64,000 bases of DNA from Rhodospirillum sp. (GTDB lineage: Bacteria > Pseudomonadota > Alphaproteobacteria > Dongiales > Dongiaceae), in contig PNKY01000001.1 of assembly GCA_013822765.1 (NCBI GenBank), forward strand, positions 682,001-746,000. Direction: 5' to 3'. The notes under the pieces are model-generated. The model had not been told where the DNA came from. It made no database searches and saw nothing but the letters and a program-made list of their open reading frames with translations. A program made the translations under genes and the position numbers. This document shows positions 28,877 through 36,753 of this stretch, piece after piece. Positions within the stretch are counted from its first letter, which is position 1; every line of letters starts with the position of its first letter.

Positions 28877-29476
28877 CTAGGCGCGCTCCCCCGGATGCGA
28901 ATCGTCGGCATCCGGATCCATTGCGTGCAGCTCGTCGCCCTCGCCGATGCGGCGTTTCTCGCCAAGATATTCCGCCGCGCGGAAGCGGCGCCGGTCCGGG
29001 CCGACATAGCCTTCGGAGCGGATGAAGGGCGTATCCTGCCCGAGCGTCCACATTACCTTCTCGAGCAGCTGCGCGGCCGAGAACGGGCGCAGCAGCACCA
29101 CGTTGACGCCGCAGTCGCGCGCCGCGAACACCACGTCGCGGTCGGCATTGGCGATGATGGCGATCACCGGCGTCTCGGCGAGGATCGGGTTGTCCACGCG
29201 CCGCAATTGCCGAACGAAGGTCTCGCCGCTGACGGGATGTGCGTTCCAGTCGAGCAGGATGATGTCCGCTTTCATCTTCGGCTCGCCGTTGAGCCGGGTC
29301 CAGGCCTCGTCGGAATTGCCGAGCACATGGACCGCCTGGAACCGGAAGGAGCGCAGGATGCCGCTGAGGATGCCCATCATCGGCAGCATCCCTTCGACCG
29401 CAAGAATCCCGATCCGCTCCAGGTCTTCCGGCCTGCGGACTTTCACCTTCGGTTTCTTGGTCGCAGCTAACGCCAT
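28877..29476 (-). CDS. stand-alone response-regulator receiver protein
   Basis: 199 residues from ATG 29476. A CheY-like receiver domain spans about 22-145: LERIGILAVEGMLPMMGILSGIL, then ADIILLDWNAHPVSGETFVRQLR (Asp of LLDW is the phosphoacceptor candidate), and VVLLRPFSAAQLLEKV, where the usual conserved Lys is replaced by Arg. The first acidic pair is weak (AVE). A 50-residue tail with GPDRRRF follows, as in some alphaproteobacterial receiver proteins. No kinase lies beside it. Confidence 0.7.
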   Translation of the reverse strand: MALAATKKPKVKVRRPEDLERIGILAVEGMLPMMGILSGILRSFRFQAVHVLGNSDEAWTRLNGEPKMKADIILLDWNAHPVSGETFVRQLRRVDNPILAETPVIAIIANADRDVVFAARDCGVNVVLLRPFSAAQLLEKVMWTLGQDTPFIRSEGYVGPDRRRFRAAEYLGEKRRIGEGDELHAMDPDADDSHPGERA

Positions 29477-29590
29477 GCAGCGCTCATCTATCCTTGCAGG
29501 AATCCCATCATGATTCCGGGCTTCTAGCAAGCTAGAGATTCATGGTTGACGAAGGGTTAAAGCAACCAAATCAGTAGCTTACTCCCCTCG

Positions 29591-29676
29591 CCACGACCAT
29601 CCACGAGTTTCGGTGGGCGGGGCCTGCGGCGTGGCAGGCAAACTCTTGGATCGTCGTGCCAAGCACGAGGATGACG
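29591..29676. repeat. CACGAG interspersed palindrome, copy A
   Basis: CCACGACCATCCACGAGTTT on the left and AACTCTTGGATCGTCGTG on the right, then CCAAGCACGAGGATGACG. A second, better preserved copy lies at 42550-42653. Both sit just after the 3' end of minus-strand genes. Confidence 0.65.
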
Positions 29677-29694
29677 AAAGGGAGGACCTTTCCG

Positions 29695-31281
29695 TCAGTG
29701 CGGCTGTTCCTTGATCTTCAGGAACTTCAGCTTTGGAAAGTCCTGCTGCGCGCGGTCGAGATGCCAGGCGTTGCGGGCCAGGAACACCGGGTCGCCGTTG
29801 TGGTCCTCGGCGATCGAGGCGCGGGTCTCGTCGAGGAACTGCTTCAGCTCCGCCGGCTGCTCGGCCTCGACCCAGCGCGCGGTGTGCAGGCTGGACGGCT
29901 CGAAACGCACCGGCACGCCATACTCGGTGCGGATGCGGTCCGCCAAAATCTCGAACTGCAGCGCGCCAACGACGCCGACGATCCAGTCGGTGCCGATGAG
30001 CGGGCGGAACACCCGCGCCACGCCTTCCTCCGCCAGCTGCTCCAGCGCCTTGCCCAGATGCTTGGCGCGCAGCGGGTCCTCCGGCCGCACCGTCTGCAGA
30101 TGCTCCGGCGCGAACGAGGGGATGCCGGTGAACTGCAGCTGCTCGCCTTCGGTTAGCGTGTCGCCGATCCGCAGGTTGCCGTGGTTCGGCACGCCGATGA
30201 TGTCGCCGGGATAGGCGTCCTCCGCGATCTCGCGGTCCTGCGCCAGGAACTGCACCGGGTTGTGGAGATTGATCTGCTTGCCCGAGCGCACATGCAGCAG
30301 CTTCATGCCGCGCTTGAAGTCGCCGGAGCACAGCCGCACGAACGCGATCCGGTCGCGGTGCTTCGGATCCATGTTGGCTTGGATCTTGAAAACGAAGCCC
30401 GTCACGTTGTCCTCGGTCGGCTCGACCTTGCGCGTCAGGGTCGGCTGCGGGCGCGGCGGCGGCGCGTAGTTGGTGAGGCCGTTCAGCAGCTCCGCGACGC
30501 CGAAATTATTCACCGCCGATCCGAAATAGACCGGGCTCAGATGGCCCTCGCGATAGCTCTGCACGTCGAACTCGGGCAGCAGGCCGCGCGCCATCTCGAC
30601 ATCGTGACGCAACTGCTTCACCGCGTCTTCCGGCAAGTGCGCGCGCAGCTTCGCTTCGTCGAGGCCTTGGATCTCGATGCCTTCGTCCTGCGTCCCGCCG
30701 CGCTGCATCAGCACCAGGCGGTCGTTCACCAGGTCGAAGCAGCCCTTGAAAATCCTGCCCATGCCGATCGGCCAGGATGCCGGCGTGACGTCGAGCGCCA
30801 GAGTCTCCTGGATCTCGGACAACAGGTCGAGCGGCTCGCGGCCCTCGCGGTCCAGCTTGTTGACGAAGGTGATGATCGGCACGTCGCGCAGCCGGCAGGC
30901 CTCGAACAGCTTCCTGGTCTGGCTCTCGATGCCCTTGGCGGCGTCGATCACCATCACTGCGCTGTCGACCGCGGTCAGCGTGCGATAGGTGTCCTCGCTG
31001 AAATCCTCGTGGCCCGGCGTATCCAGCAGATTGAAGGTGCAGCCGGCGTAATCGAAGGTCATGACCGAGGCGGTGACCGAGATGCCGCGCTCGCGCTCGA
31101 CCTTCATCCAGTCGGAGCGGGCGCGCCGCTGCTCGCCGCGCGCCTTGACGGCGCCCGCCATCTGGATGGCGCCGCCGAACAGCAGCAGCTTCTCGGTCAA
31201 GGTGGTCTTGCCGGCGTCCGGGTGCGCGATGATCGCAAAGGTCCGCCGCTTAGCGACCTCGGTCTCTAGGTTCGTGGGCAT
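29695..31281 (-). CDS. prfC: peptide chain release factor 3
   Basis: 528 residues, the RF3 length. RF3 is the GTPase that removes RF1/RF2 from the ribosome after termination. G1 AHPDAGKTT (19-27), G3 DTPGHEDF (87-94) and G4 NKLDRE (~142-147) are intact, and RARSDWMKVERERGISV is the switch I region of this family. The C-terminal domain ends in FPKLKFLKIKEQPH. ATG 31281 is taken as start; six residues can be added upstream. Confidence 0.96.
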   Translation of the reverse strand: MPTNLETEVAKRRTFAIIAHPDAGKTTLTEKLLLFGGAIQMAGAVKARGEQRRARSDWMKVERERGISVTASVMTFDYAGCTFNLLDTPGHEDFSEDTYRTLTAVDSAVMVIDAAKGIESQTRKLFEACRLRDVPIITFVNKLDREGREPLDLLSEIQETLALDVTPASWPIGMGRIFKGCFDLVNDRLVLMQRGGTQDEGIEIQGLDEAKLRAHLPEDAVKQLRHDVEMARGLLPEFDVQSYREGHLSPVYFGSAVNNFGVAELLNGLTNYAPPPRPQPTLTRKVEPTEDNVTGFVFKIQANMDPKHRDRIAFVRLCSGDFKRGMKLLHVRSGKQINLHNPVQFLAQDREIAEDAYPGDIIGVPNHGNLRIGDTLTEGEQLQFTGIPSFAPEHLQTVRPEDPLRAKHLGKALEQLAEEGVARVFRPLIGTDWIVGVVGALQFEILADRIRTEYGVPVRFEPSSLHTARWVEAEQPAELKQFLDETRASIAEDHNGDPVFLARNAWHLDRAQQDFPKLKFLKIKEQPH

Positions 31282-31443
31282 GTGCCTGGATAATCCCAAA
31301 AGTCGCCGGGAATGTAGGGGTTTTTCCGCGGATTTCCAGGGGATTCAGCGCCGCAGGCTGGTGCCAGTCAAAGTCCATGGCCGAGTCTACGAAAGTTTGA
31401 GATTGAAAGTAATGGAAGATTCTCAGGTGCAGCCGTCCGCTGG

Positions 31444-31572
31444 TCAGTGCATACGGCCGCCCTTGCTGAAGTCAGTGACATCGAAGGCCGTGATGATGTG
31501 GGGATCAAACGGATGCCCGCACCTCTTACAGTTTCCCTGCTCATCATCGAGCTTCTCATCGTCGTCAGTCAT
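31444..31572 (-). CDS. small zinc-ribbon-like protein, interrupted by TGA
   Basis: A 42-residue ORF beginning MTDDDEKLDDEQGNCKRC and ending GGRMH before TGA. CKRCGHPFDPH looks like the first knuckle of a zinc ribbon. Its ATG lies two bases after the stop of the kinase gene at 31575, suggesting coupling. If the TGA at 31444-31446 is read through, the frame continues with PADGCT, a second TGA at 31423-31425, then ESSITFNLKLS and TAG at 31387. Both TGAs fall where a second Cys pair would be expected. It may be a pseudogene, a truncated protein or a recoded gene. Confidence 0.5.
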   Translation of the reverse strand: MTDDDEKLDDEQGNCKRCGHPFDPHIITAFDVTDFSKGGRMH

Positions 31573-31574
31573 AT

Positions 31575-32159
31575 CTAATGCCTGTTGTGAAGCGTTTGTC
31601 CGCGGAAAGCATCATCGTAACCCGTCGGCGACGATCCTGCATCCTCCTGTCCGACGGCATCGAGGAACGCCATCATCTCGGCCGGTGACCGCAGGTGATG
31701 AACTCGCTTTGACGCCGCGGTATCGGCGACCAATTGCCTGTATCGCGGCGTCAGCGCGCGATCACAAAGCGGGATCACGCGGTAGCCTGCCAGGGTGCTG
31801 CTCCACAGCGGGCTGTTCTCCGGCCAGCCCTCCGGAGCCATCCAAAGTCCTTTGATCAGGCGCTTTGTCACCCACCAGTAGTGCGTGACCAGAGGCAGAT
31901 CGACGTACACCAGCGTGTCGGCCCGGGAGAACCGCTCCCACGCGGACTCAGCGCAGCCAAAGCCGTCTATGATCCACGCGTCCCGCCGCAGCAGGTCCGC
32001 ATGTACCGCCAAGTATTCTTCATGCGGAACCGCGACGCCGCCCGCCTTCCACTGCATCGTGTCCAACGGGTACAGCGGCAGCCGCGTCAGCTCCGCCAGG
32101 CGTTTCGCAAGCGTCGACTTTCCGCCGCCGGCGTTTCCGAACACCGCGACTCTCTTCAT
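31575..32159 (-). CDS. P-loop kinase, adenylate-kinase-like (FlaR type)
   Basis: 194 residues from ATG 32159. Walker A GNAGGGKST is at 8-16, followed by LAKRLAELTRLPLYPLDTMQW, the pattern of 'topology modulation' FlaR-like and adenylate-kinase-related proteins, and DAWIIDGFG, a probable Walker B/NMP-binding region. YVDLPLVTHYWWVTKR supplies the lid-side helix. It is cytosolic; the phosphoacceptor is unknown. The small zinc-ribbon ORF follows it directly and an ACT-domain gene precedes it by 26 bases. Confidence 0.75.
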   Translation of the reverse strand: MKRVAVFGNAGGGKSTLAKRLAELTRLPLYPLDTMQWKAGGVAVPHEEYLAVHADLLRRDAWIIDGFGCAESAWERFSRADTLVYVDLPLVTHYWWVTKRLIKGLWMAPEGWPENSPLWSSTLAGYRVIPLCDRALTPRYRQLVADTAASKRVHHLRSPAEMMAFLDAVGQEDAGSSPTGYDDAFRGQTLHNRH

Positions 32160-32185
32160 ATGGCCTCTGCGGATCTCGAGAGTCG

Positions 32186-32518
32186 CTAGCCGGCGGTCTT
32201 GGTCGAGGTCAGCACGCTGTCGACGCCGTAGATCTGTCGCAAGCAGCGCGCGACGTAGGCGGCGAGCTCGGTCTCCATCCCTTCCATCTGGATGTCGATC
32301 TGCAGGGTGGCGAGGCCGCCGTCGCGGGCCGGGGCGACGATCACGTCGCTGTGCCAGCGGGTCGGCACCAGGTTGCGCTTGGCGAACAGCTCCAGCACGC
32401 GCGACATCATGCCGGGGGTGGCATCGGCTCGGATCGCGAAGCAATGAGTCGCGACCGCGGAGAGCGGTGAAAGAGCGCGGGGATTTTGGCTAGGTCGACT
32501 GGCGTCAGAGAGTGACAT
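32186..32518 (-). CDS. ACT-domain protein
   Basis: 110 residues from ATG 32518. After a 25-residue Ser/Pro-rich lead, an ACT fold: HCFAIRADATPGMMSRVLELFAKRNLVPTRWHSD, then LATLQIDIQMEGME and VARCLRQIYGVDSV. It is like the ACT domain of acetolactate synthase small subunits but lacks the rest of IlvH. Such proteins bind amino acids and regulate partners. No ilvB is nearby. Confidence 0.7.
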   Translation of the reverse strand: MSLSDASRPSQNPRALSPLSAVATHCFAIRADATPGMMSRVLELFAKRNLVPTRWHSDVIVAPARDGGLATLQIDIQMEGMETELAAYVARCLRQIYGVDSVLTSTKTAG

Positions 32519-32719
32519 GGCACGCAAACTCCAAAGTGGCATTTGAGACGCGAATAACGGCTTCCGGGAGCCCAATGGGCGCCCGGCCGATAATTCGCGC
32601 ATCAATGCGCTGCTGGAGGTGCGTGGTCATGTGCAAAGGGTAGCGGCCGGAGGCGGCAGCGTCAACCGCCGCGTCCGACCGCAAGTGCGCGCCTTTACCG
32701 TCGATTAACCCTGCCGTCA

Positions 32720-33337
32720 CTAGCTCTTGCGCGCCAGCGCCAGGCCGATACCAGCGCCGATCATGAGCCCGCCCGACAGCCGGTTGCGCAGCTTGCCGCG
32801 CGTGGCGAGGAAGCGCCGCGCCCGCGCCGCCAGCAGCGCCCAGCCGCCATCGACCAGGATGGCGAGCGCCAGGAAGGTCGCGGACAACAGCGCGATCTCC
32901 CCGCCCACGTCCGCCCCGCCCGACAGGAACTGCGGAAAGAACGCACCGTAGAACAGCAGCGTCTTCGGGTTGGCCAACGACACCAGCAGCGCGCGCACGA
33001 ACATCGCGCGCGCCGACCTGCGCTCCGGTACCGTGCGCGTGAGATCGATCGGCAGCGCTCGCCAGTACGAGACGCCGAGATAGACGAGATAGGCGACGCC
33101 GATCCAGCGCACCCACTCGAACCAGCTGCCGAGCGTCCCCAGCAGCTCGGTCATGCCGAGCGCGGTGACGGCGAGCTGCAGCACCATGGCGCTGCTGGTG
33201 CCCGCCACCGTCGGCAAGCCATAGCGCGGCCCATGCGCCACGCTGTTGGCGACGATCAGGGCGACGTTCGGCCCCGGTATCAGCATCAAAGTGATGACGG
33301 CCGCCACGAAGGCGGCATAGAGGTGCAAATCGATCAT
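32720..33337 (-). CDS. LysE/RhtB family exporter
   Basis: 205 residues with six predicted helices. LMLIPGPNVALIVANSVAHGPRYGL is the LysE-family signature in helix 1 and its loop; LVYLGVSYWR and SLANPKTLLFYGAFFPQFL are the other conserved runs. The family exports amino acids such as lysine, homoserine or threonine; the exact substrate cannot be read from the sequence. It stands alone. Confidence 0.9.
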   Translation of the reverse strand: MIDLHLYAAFVAAVITLMLIPGPNVALIVANSVAHGPRYGLPTVAGTSSAMVLQLAVTALGMTELLGTLGSWFEWVRWIGVAYLVYLGVSYWRALPIDLTRTVPERRSARAMFVRALLVSLANPKTLLFYGAFFPQFLSGGADVGGEIALLSATFLALAILVDGGWALLAARARRFLATRGKLRNRLSGGLMIGAGIGLALARKS

Positions 33338-33381
33338 TGGTCTCTCTCCTCGGGTTGGATGGGAGCGACCGGCATCGGTGC

Positions 33382-33419
33382 AAAGAAAAGGCCCCGCCGA
33401 TCGCGTCGACGGGGCCTTT
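33382..33419 (-). terminator. intrinsic terminator
   Basis: On the minus strand AAAGGCCCCG pairs with CGGGGCCTTTT and is followed by CTTT, a T-rich tail. It lies 40 bases downstream of a 28-codon ORF (33458-33544) and upstream of the LysE gene, so a short minus-strand transcript probably ends here. Confidence 0.8.
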
Positions 33420-33457
33420 GATGAAACTCTTATGAAACGCCGGTCGTTGCCGACCCG

Positions 33458-33544
33458 TTACGCGTCCTTCACCACAGCCGAAAGCACCGCCGCGAAGCTG
33501 TCGCGCGGTTGTTGCTGGCCGAAAGTGTGAGCGGCGTTTTTCAT
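33458..33544 (-). CDS. possible 28-residue peptide
   Basis: The frame reads [20 protein letters not shown] and ends LSAVVKDA. It is the only ORF between the aqpZ region and the strong minus-strand terminator at 33382-33419. The ribosome site is weak (CAGG). It could equally be part of a small RNA. No signal peptide or membrane helix. The rest of 33338-33752 holds nothing recognisable. Confidence 0.3.
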   Translation of the reverse strand: MKNAAHTFGQQQPRDSFAAVLSAVVKDA

Positions 33545-33752
33545 GGCGCGGACCTGTAGCGCAACCGACGCGCAAAATCAATGGTCCCAAGGGGCAATCG
33601 TTGCGATCGAACGGCGCGTTTGCTTTGGTGTGGGCCTGCGCTATGCTCCCGATCCTAAAACTCGCCAGGCACGCTGCACGATCAGGGCTACGTTGACGAA
33701 GTGGCGTCGTCCCCTCGCGCAGAATCCCGGCGCATCTTGGGAGGGGACATCC

Positions 33753-34484
33753 ATGTCTATGACTCATCGATTGGGCGCCGAGTTCTTCGGCACGTTCTGG
33801 CTGGTGCTCGGCGGCTGCGGCAGCGCCGTGCTGGCGGCGGCGTTTCCCGACCTCGGCATCGGTTTCGCCGGCGTCGCGCTTGCCTTCGGCCTCACCGTCG
33901 TCACCATGGCCTATGCGGTCGGCCACATCTCCGGCGGCCATTTCAATCCGGCGGTGACGCTCGGCCTGTGGGCCGGCGGCCGCTTCCCGGCCTCGGAGAT
34001 CGTCCATTACTGGGCGGCACAGGTGGCGGGCGGCATCGCTGCGGCCGCGGTGCTCTACCTGATCGCGTCGGGCAAGGCTGACTTCGCGCTCTCCGGCGGC
34101 TTCGCCTCCAACGGCTACGCCGACCATTCGCCGGGCGGCTACACCCTGGTCGCCGCTTTGGTGTGCGAGGTGGTGATGACCTTCTTCTTCCTGGTGGTCA
34201 TCCTCGGCTCGACCGACAAGCGCGCGCCGGCCGGCTTCGCGCCGCTCGCCATCGGCCTCGCGCTGACGCTGATCCACCTCATCAGCATCCCGGTCACCAA
34301 CACCTCGGTCAACCCGGCGCGCAGCACCGGGCCGGCCCTGTTCGTCGGCGGCTGGGCGCTGGCGCAGCTCTGGCTGTTCTGGGTGGCGCCGCTGGCAGGC
34401 GCCGTGATCGGCGGCTTCGCCTACAAGTGGCTGGGCGGCGAAGTGAAGCTCGGCGAAGCAGTGCCGCGCGCGTCGGCCGAGTGA
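33753..34484 (+). CDS. aqpZ: aquaporin Z-type water channel
   Basis: 243 residues with six helices and both aquaporin half-loops: GGHFNPAVT (NPA at 65-67) and TSVNPARS (NPA at ~187-189). The selectivity-filter Arg follows the second NPA. The sequence around both loops is closest to AqpZ, a tetrameric inner-membrane water channel. GGGAGGGG lies about eight bases before ATG 33753. A strong hairpin terminator follows the stop. Confidence 0.95.
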   Translation: MSMTHRLGAEFFGTFWLVLGGCGSAVLAAAFPDLGIGFAGVALAFGLTVVTMAYAVGHISGGHFNPAVTLGLWAGGRFPASEIVHYWAAQVAGGIAAAAVLYLIASGKADFALSGGFASNGYADHSPGGYTLVAALVCEVVMTFFFLVVILGSTDKRAPAGFAPLAIGLALTLIHLISIPVTNTSVNPARSTGPALFVGGWALAQLWLFWVAPLAGAVIGGFAYKWLGGEVKLGEAVPRASAE

Positions 34485-34497
34485 TCCAGCAGTAAGA

Positions 34498-34540
34498 GGG
34501 TGCGATCCGAATTGAATCGGTCGGATCGCACCCTGCTGTT
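34498..34540 (+). terminator. intrinsic terminator of aqpZ
   Basis: GGGTGCGATCCGA pairs perfectly with TCGGATCGCACCC around a ten-base loop, followed by TGCTGTT. The 13-bp stem begins 14 bases after the aqpZ stop. Confidence 0.8.
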
Positions 34541-34543
34541 CGA

Positions 34544-34861
34544 CTAGCTGACGTCGAGATTGCCGCTGGCGATGAAGTTGTCGACCGTGACGGCGGGGCC
34601 GGTCACGCCGGCCAGCGTCGCCAGGTTGACGAAATCGCTGCCGCCCGCGGCGCCGTTCACATCCACCTGCACGGTCGTGTTGGTCGCGCCGACCAGGAAC
34701 CGGACGAAGTCGCTGGCGTTCGACGTGTCGGGGTTGAAGCCGACCAGGAGGTCGCTGACGTCGAGCACATCGCCGAGCGAGCCGGTCTTGAAGTCGGTGA
34801 TGGCATCGACGCCGACGCTACTGTTTGTGGGGCTTTCTGCGTCACAATTGCTCGCTAGCAA
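34544..34861 (-). pseudogene. C-terminal remnant of a type I secreted RTX-like protein
   Basis: A 105-residue frame whose core, GVDAITDFKTGSLGDVLDVS followed by DLL.G, DFVRFLV, NTTVQVDVNGA, FVNLATLAGV and GNLDVS, is the C-terminal type I secretion target domain of large RTX/VCBS-like adhesins. The usual Gly/Asp nonapeptide repeats and everything upstream are missing; the first 15 residues (MLASNCDAESPTNSS) are foreign to the domain. It therefore looks like the severed end of a much larger gene. It borders the low-GC kinase operon. Confidence 0.7.
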
Positions 34862-34942
34862 CTAGGGCCTTGAAAAAAGGCATTCCGATTCGCCGCCATG
34901 GCGAGCTGTGGCTTGGGCCTGCTACAGCAATGATATCTACAT

Positions 34943-35098
34943 CTACGAATTCAGTGGGAGTTGGATTTCTGTCTTGAGGATTGCATCGCCAATTTGAGCG
35001 GTAGTCGTCAGCGGCACCGCCCTCAGTTCTTGTTTGCCAGCTATCGCGATGAGTTCCTCGACCGCCTGATCAACATGCTGCTGTTGTATCCTGCTCAT
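34943..35098 (-). CDS. 51-residue protein, third gene of the HipA-like operon
   Basis: MSRIQQQHVDQAVEELIAIA begins a predicted helix; the middle is RAVPLTTTAQIGDAIL and the end EIQLPLNS. ATG 35098 overlaps the stop of the preceding gene as ATGA, so it should be translated by coupling. No family recognised and no HTH visible. Being small and last in a kinase operon, it may be an accessory or antitoxin-like partner; that is inference only. Confidence 0.6.
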   Translation of the reverse strand: MSRIQQQHVDQAVEELIAIAGKQELRAVPLTTTAQIGDAILKTEIQLPLNS

Positions 35099-35877
35099 GT
35101 CAGGTCGCGTTGATTGCGTTGGCACATGAAGAAAAGCATATGATTTATCGCCTGAAACATGCCAGAGGTTCCACGATAGATTTCTAGGTCGAGAAGCCCT
35201 GCCTTTCCTCGATCAACGCAGCTAGCAAGTTGCCGACCAGGGTAGATAGGCCGCATGTTGGCAACCAACCTTTGTCCAGAAAAATCTATCTTCGAAGACC
35301 TACCGGTCTTCGACGCTCTAAAACGCCGCGAGAATGCTGGACCAAGGCGCGGATTTCTGTCTAACACATAACTAGAAACGAGCTTTACCAACTGACTTTC
35401 TCGCGCACCATGCGAGCCAATTGCGCCGATCAGTTCGTCGTCGGCCGCCTCGAATGCGATGTCTTCGTCCATTGAGACCGACGTCCAGTTCGCGAAGGAA
35501 GAGCAAAGGCGCAAGGCTCCATCAAGAATTTCATCGACCGATTGACCGTTGCCGGGCCTTTGTTTGCCGAGACATGCGTTTCGTGTTGCAACCTGCGTGT
35601 CTTCCAGGATAGCGGCGCCTAGCGTTCCCGCCCGTAACTTAAGATCATCAATTGTGATCTGTATGGCGAGTAGTATGTCCGCTGACGCACTGCCATACAG
35701 ACACTCAAACCGCTCCAAGGCAGGGGCACTCTTGATGTGAACATCGCCATTCAGCACGGCAACAACGGCTACTGTGAATCTTTCACCGGAACCAAGAATT
35801 GGCTCAAACATGAGTGGGGCCCAATTGCCTTCCACCCGCCCTTGCCGCAACGGGAACTTTAGATCCGCTAAGCTCAT
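35095..35877 (-). CDS. unknown protein, second gene of the HipA-like operon
   Basis: 260 residues with no signal peptide or membrane helix. The N-terminal part (WAPLMFEPILGSGERFTVAVVAV) reads as beta strands with a conserved-looking GSGER, then a helical middle (ADILLAIQITIDDLKLRAG) and a C-terminal Arg-rich segment. I do not recognise the family. Some HipA-like kinases are paired with DUF3037 proteins, but I do not see convincing DUF3037 motifs here. Start and stop both overlap neighbours by ATGA, so the three proteins are made together. The gene has lower GC than the flanking genes. Confidence 0.65.
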   Translation of the reverse strand: MSLADLKFPLRQGRVEGNWAPLMFEPILGSGERFTVAVVAVLNGDVHIKSAPALERFECLYGSASADILLAIQITIDDLKLRAGTLGAAILEDTQVATRNACLGKQRPGNGQSVDEILDGALRLCSSFANWTSVSMDEDIAFEAADDELIGAIGSHGARESQLVKLVSSYVLDRNPRLGPAFSRRFRASKTGRSSKIDFSGQRLVANMRPIYPGRQLASCVDRGKAGLLDLEIYRGTSGMFQAINHMLFFMCQRNQRDLT

Positions 35878-36689
35878 GTCAACCTCGGTCTGCCGAGTTC
35901 AGCAGCAACAAGCGCCGAGATCTTGGCGCGACGGTTCGTGAGATAGGATAGTAATGCCGTAAGATCGTCGGCGTTTGTTAGGCCATTGGTGTGTGCGGCT
36001 AAGAACTCTTTGCTAAGATCGACTGCAGCAATTAGCGATTGGCATTGATCAACCTTATTCATGAAGGATTGAAACATCGGGTCATCGTTGATCGTTGCAC
36101 GAATCGAGATGGCGAGCTTATTCCTCACCGCAGGGTCCTTTGCCAGTGATGCCGCATTCCAGGCGCTTCCAGTGAATGCGTGCGAATGATCAACCAGAAA
36201 AATCCCGCCATCCTTCAGCAAGAGGTTGCCGTGATGTCTGTCTCCATTTGCGATCCAGCAATCAAAGGCTACCGCCGAGTGAATGGCGGGCCAGACCGAC
36301 AGCATCTCCTGAAGTCGAGGGTGTTCGAGTTGTCCGCCTTTGATCATTAGCATAGCGGACTGTGCGCCCTCGTCAGTGCTGGCGAACACCAACGTTTCTC
36401 CCATGGCCTGCGGGCCGTGTTTCGCTGCCAGATCCTTTGAATTTGCAATTGCTAGGATCGGCCTCGGAACGGGCAGTCCGACCCGCAGAGCTAATACAGC
36501 GGCGAGCAGCTCATTTGAGAGCTGTAGAGGCGAAAGATCTTTGATGTAAGCGCGCGTTGTTCCAAAGCCTTCTACATCGACGAGACCAACATAGGTGTCA
36601 TTGACACCTTTTCCATCCGTCAGCGGTTCTGCGCCGCTTCGAACACGCCCCAAAAGAATGGATGCCATCCGCAGCCCCCAAGCCTGCAT
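35874..36689 (-). CDS. HipA-like kinase
   Basis: 271 residues from ATG 36689 (AAGGGG five bases upstream; a GTG at 36695 is too close to that site). The fold fits the HipA-like (PF20613) kinases: the lysine in AYIKDL (~50) followed by NELLAAVLALRVGLPVPRP, the catalytic loop IANGDRHHGNLLL with Asp ~150 and Asn ~155, and the metal-binding DH in IFLVDHSHAF (~167). All three key positions are present, so it should be active. No HipB-like HTH gene is adjacent. It leads a coupled three-gene operon with lower GC than its surroundings. Confidence 0.8.
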   Translation of the reverse strand: MQAWGLRMASILLGRVRSGAEPLTDGKGVNDTYVGLVDVEGFGTTRAYIKDLSPLQLSNELLAAVLALRVGLPVPRPILAIANSKDLAAKHGPQAMGETLVFASTDEGAQSAMLMIKGGQLEHPRLQEMLSVWPAIHSAVAFDCWIANGDRHHGNLLLKDGGIFLVDHSHAFTGSAWNAASLAKDPAVRNKLAISIRATINDDPMFQSFMNKVDQCQSLIAAVDLSKEFLAAHTNGLTNADDLTALLSYLTNRRAKISALVAAELGRPRLT

Positions 36690-36753
36690 ATGCACCCCTT
36701 AATAGCAGATGGAAAACGACTCTAAAACTTAAATTGCAAACCCCAATATCGGG

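Noticed and set aside
31387-35098. Genome-wide reassignment of TGA to an amino acid
   Set aside because: Many clear genes here end in TGA, including the ATGA and GTGA overlaps of proB-proA, the HipA-like operon and the Dpp operon, so TGA is an ordinary stop in this organism.
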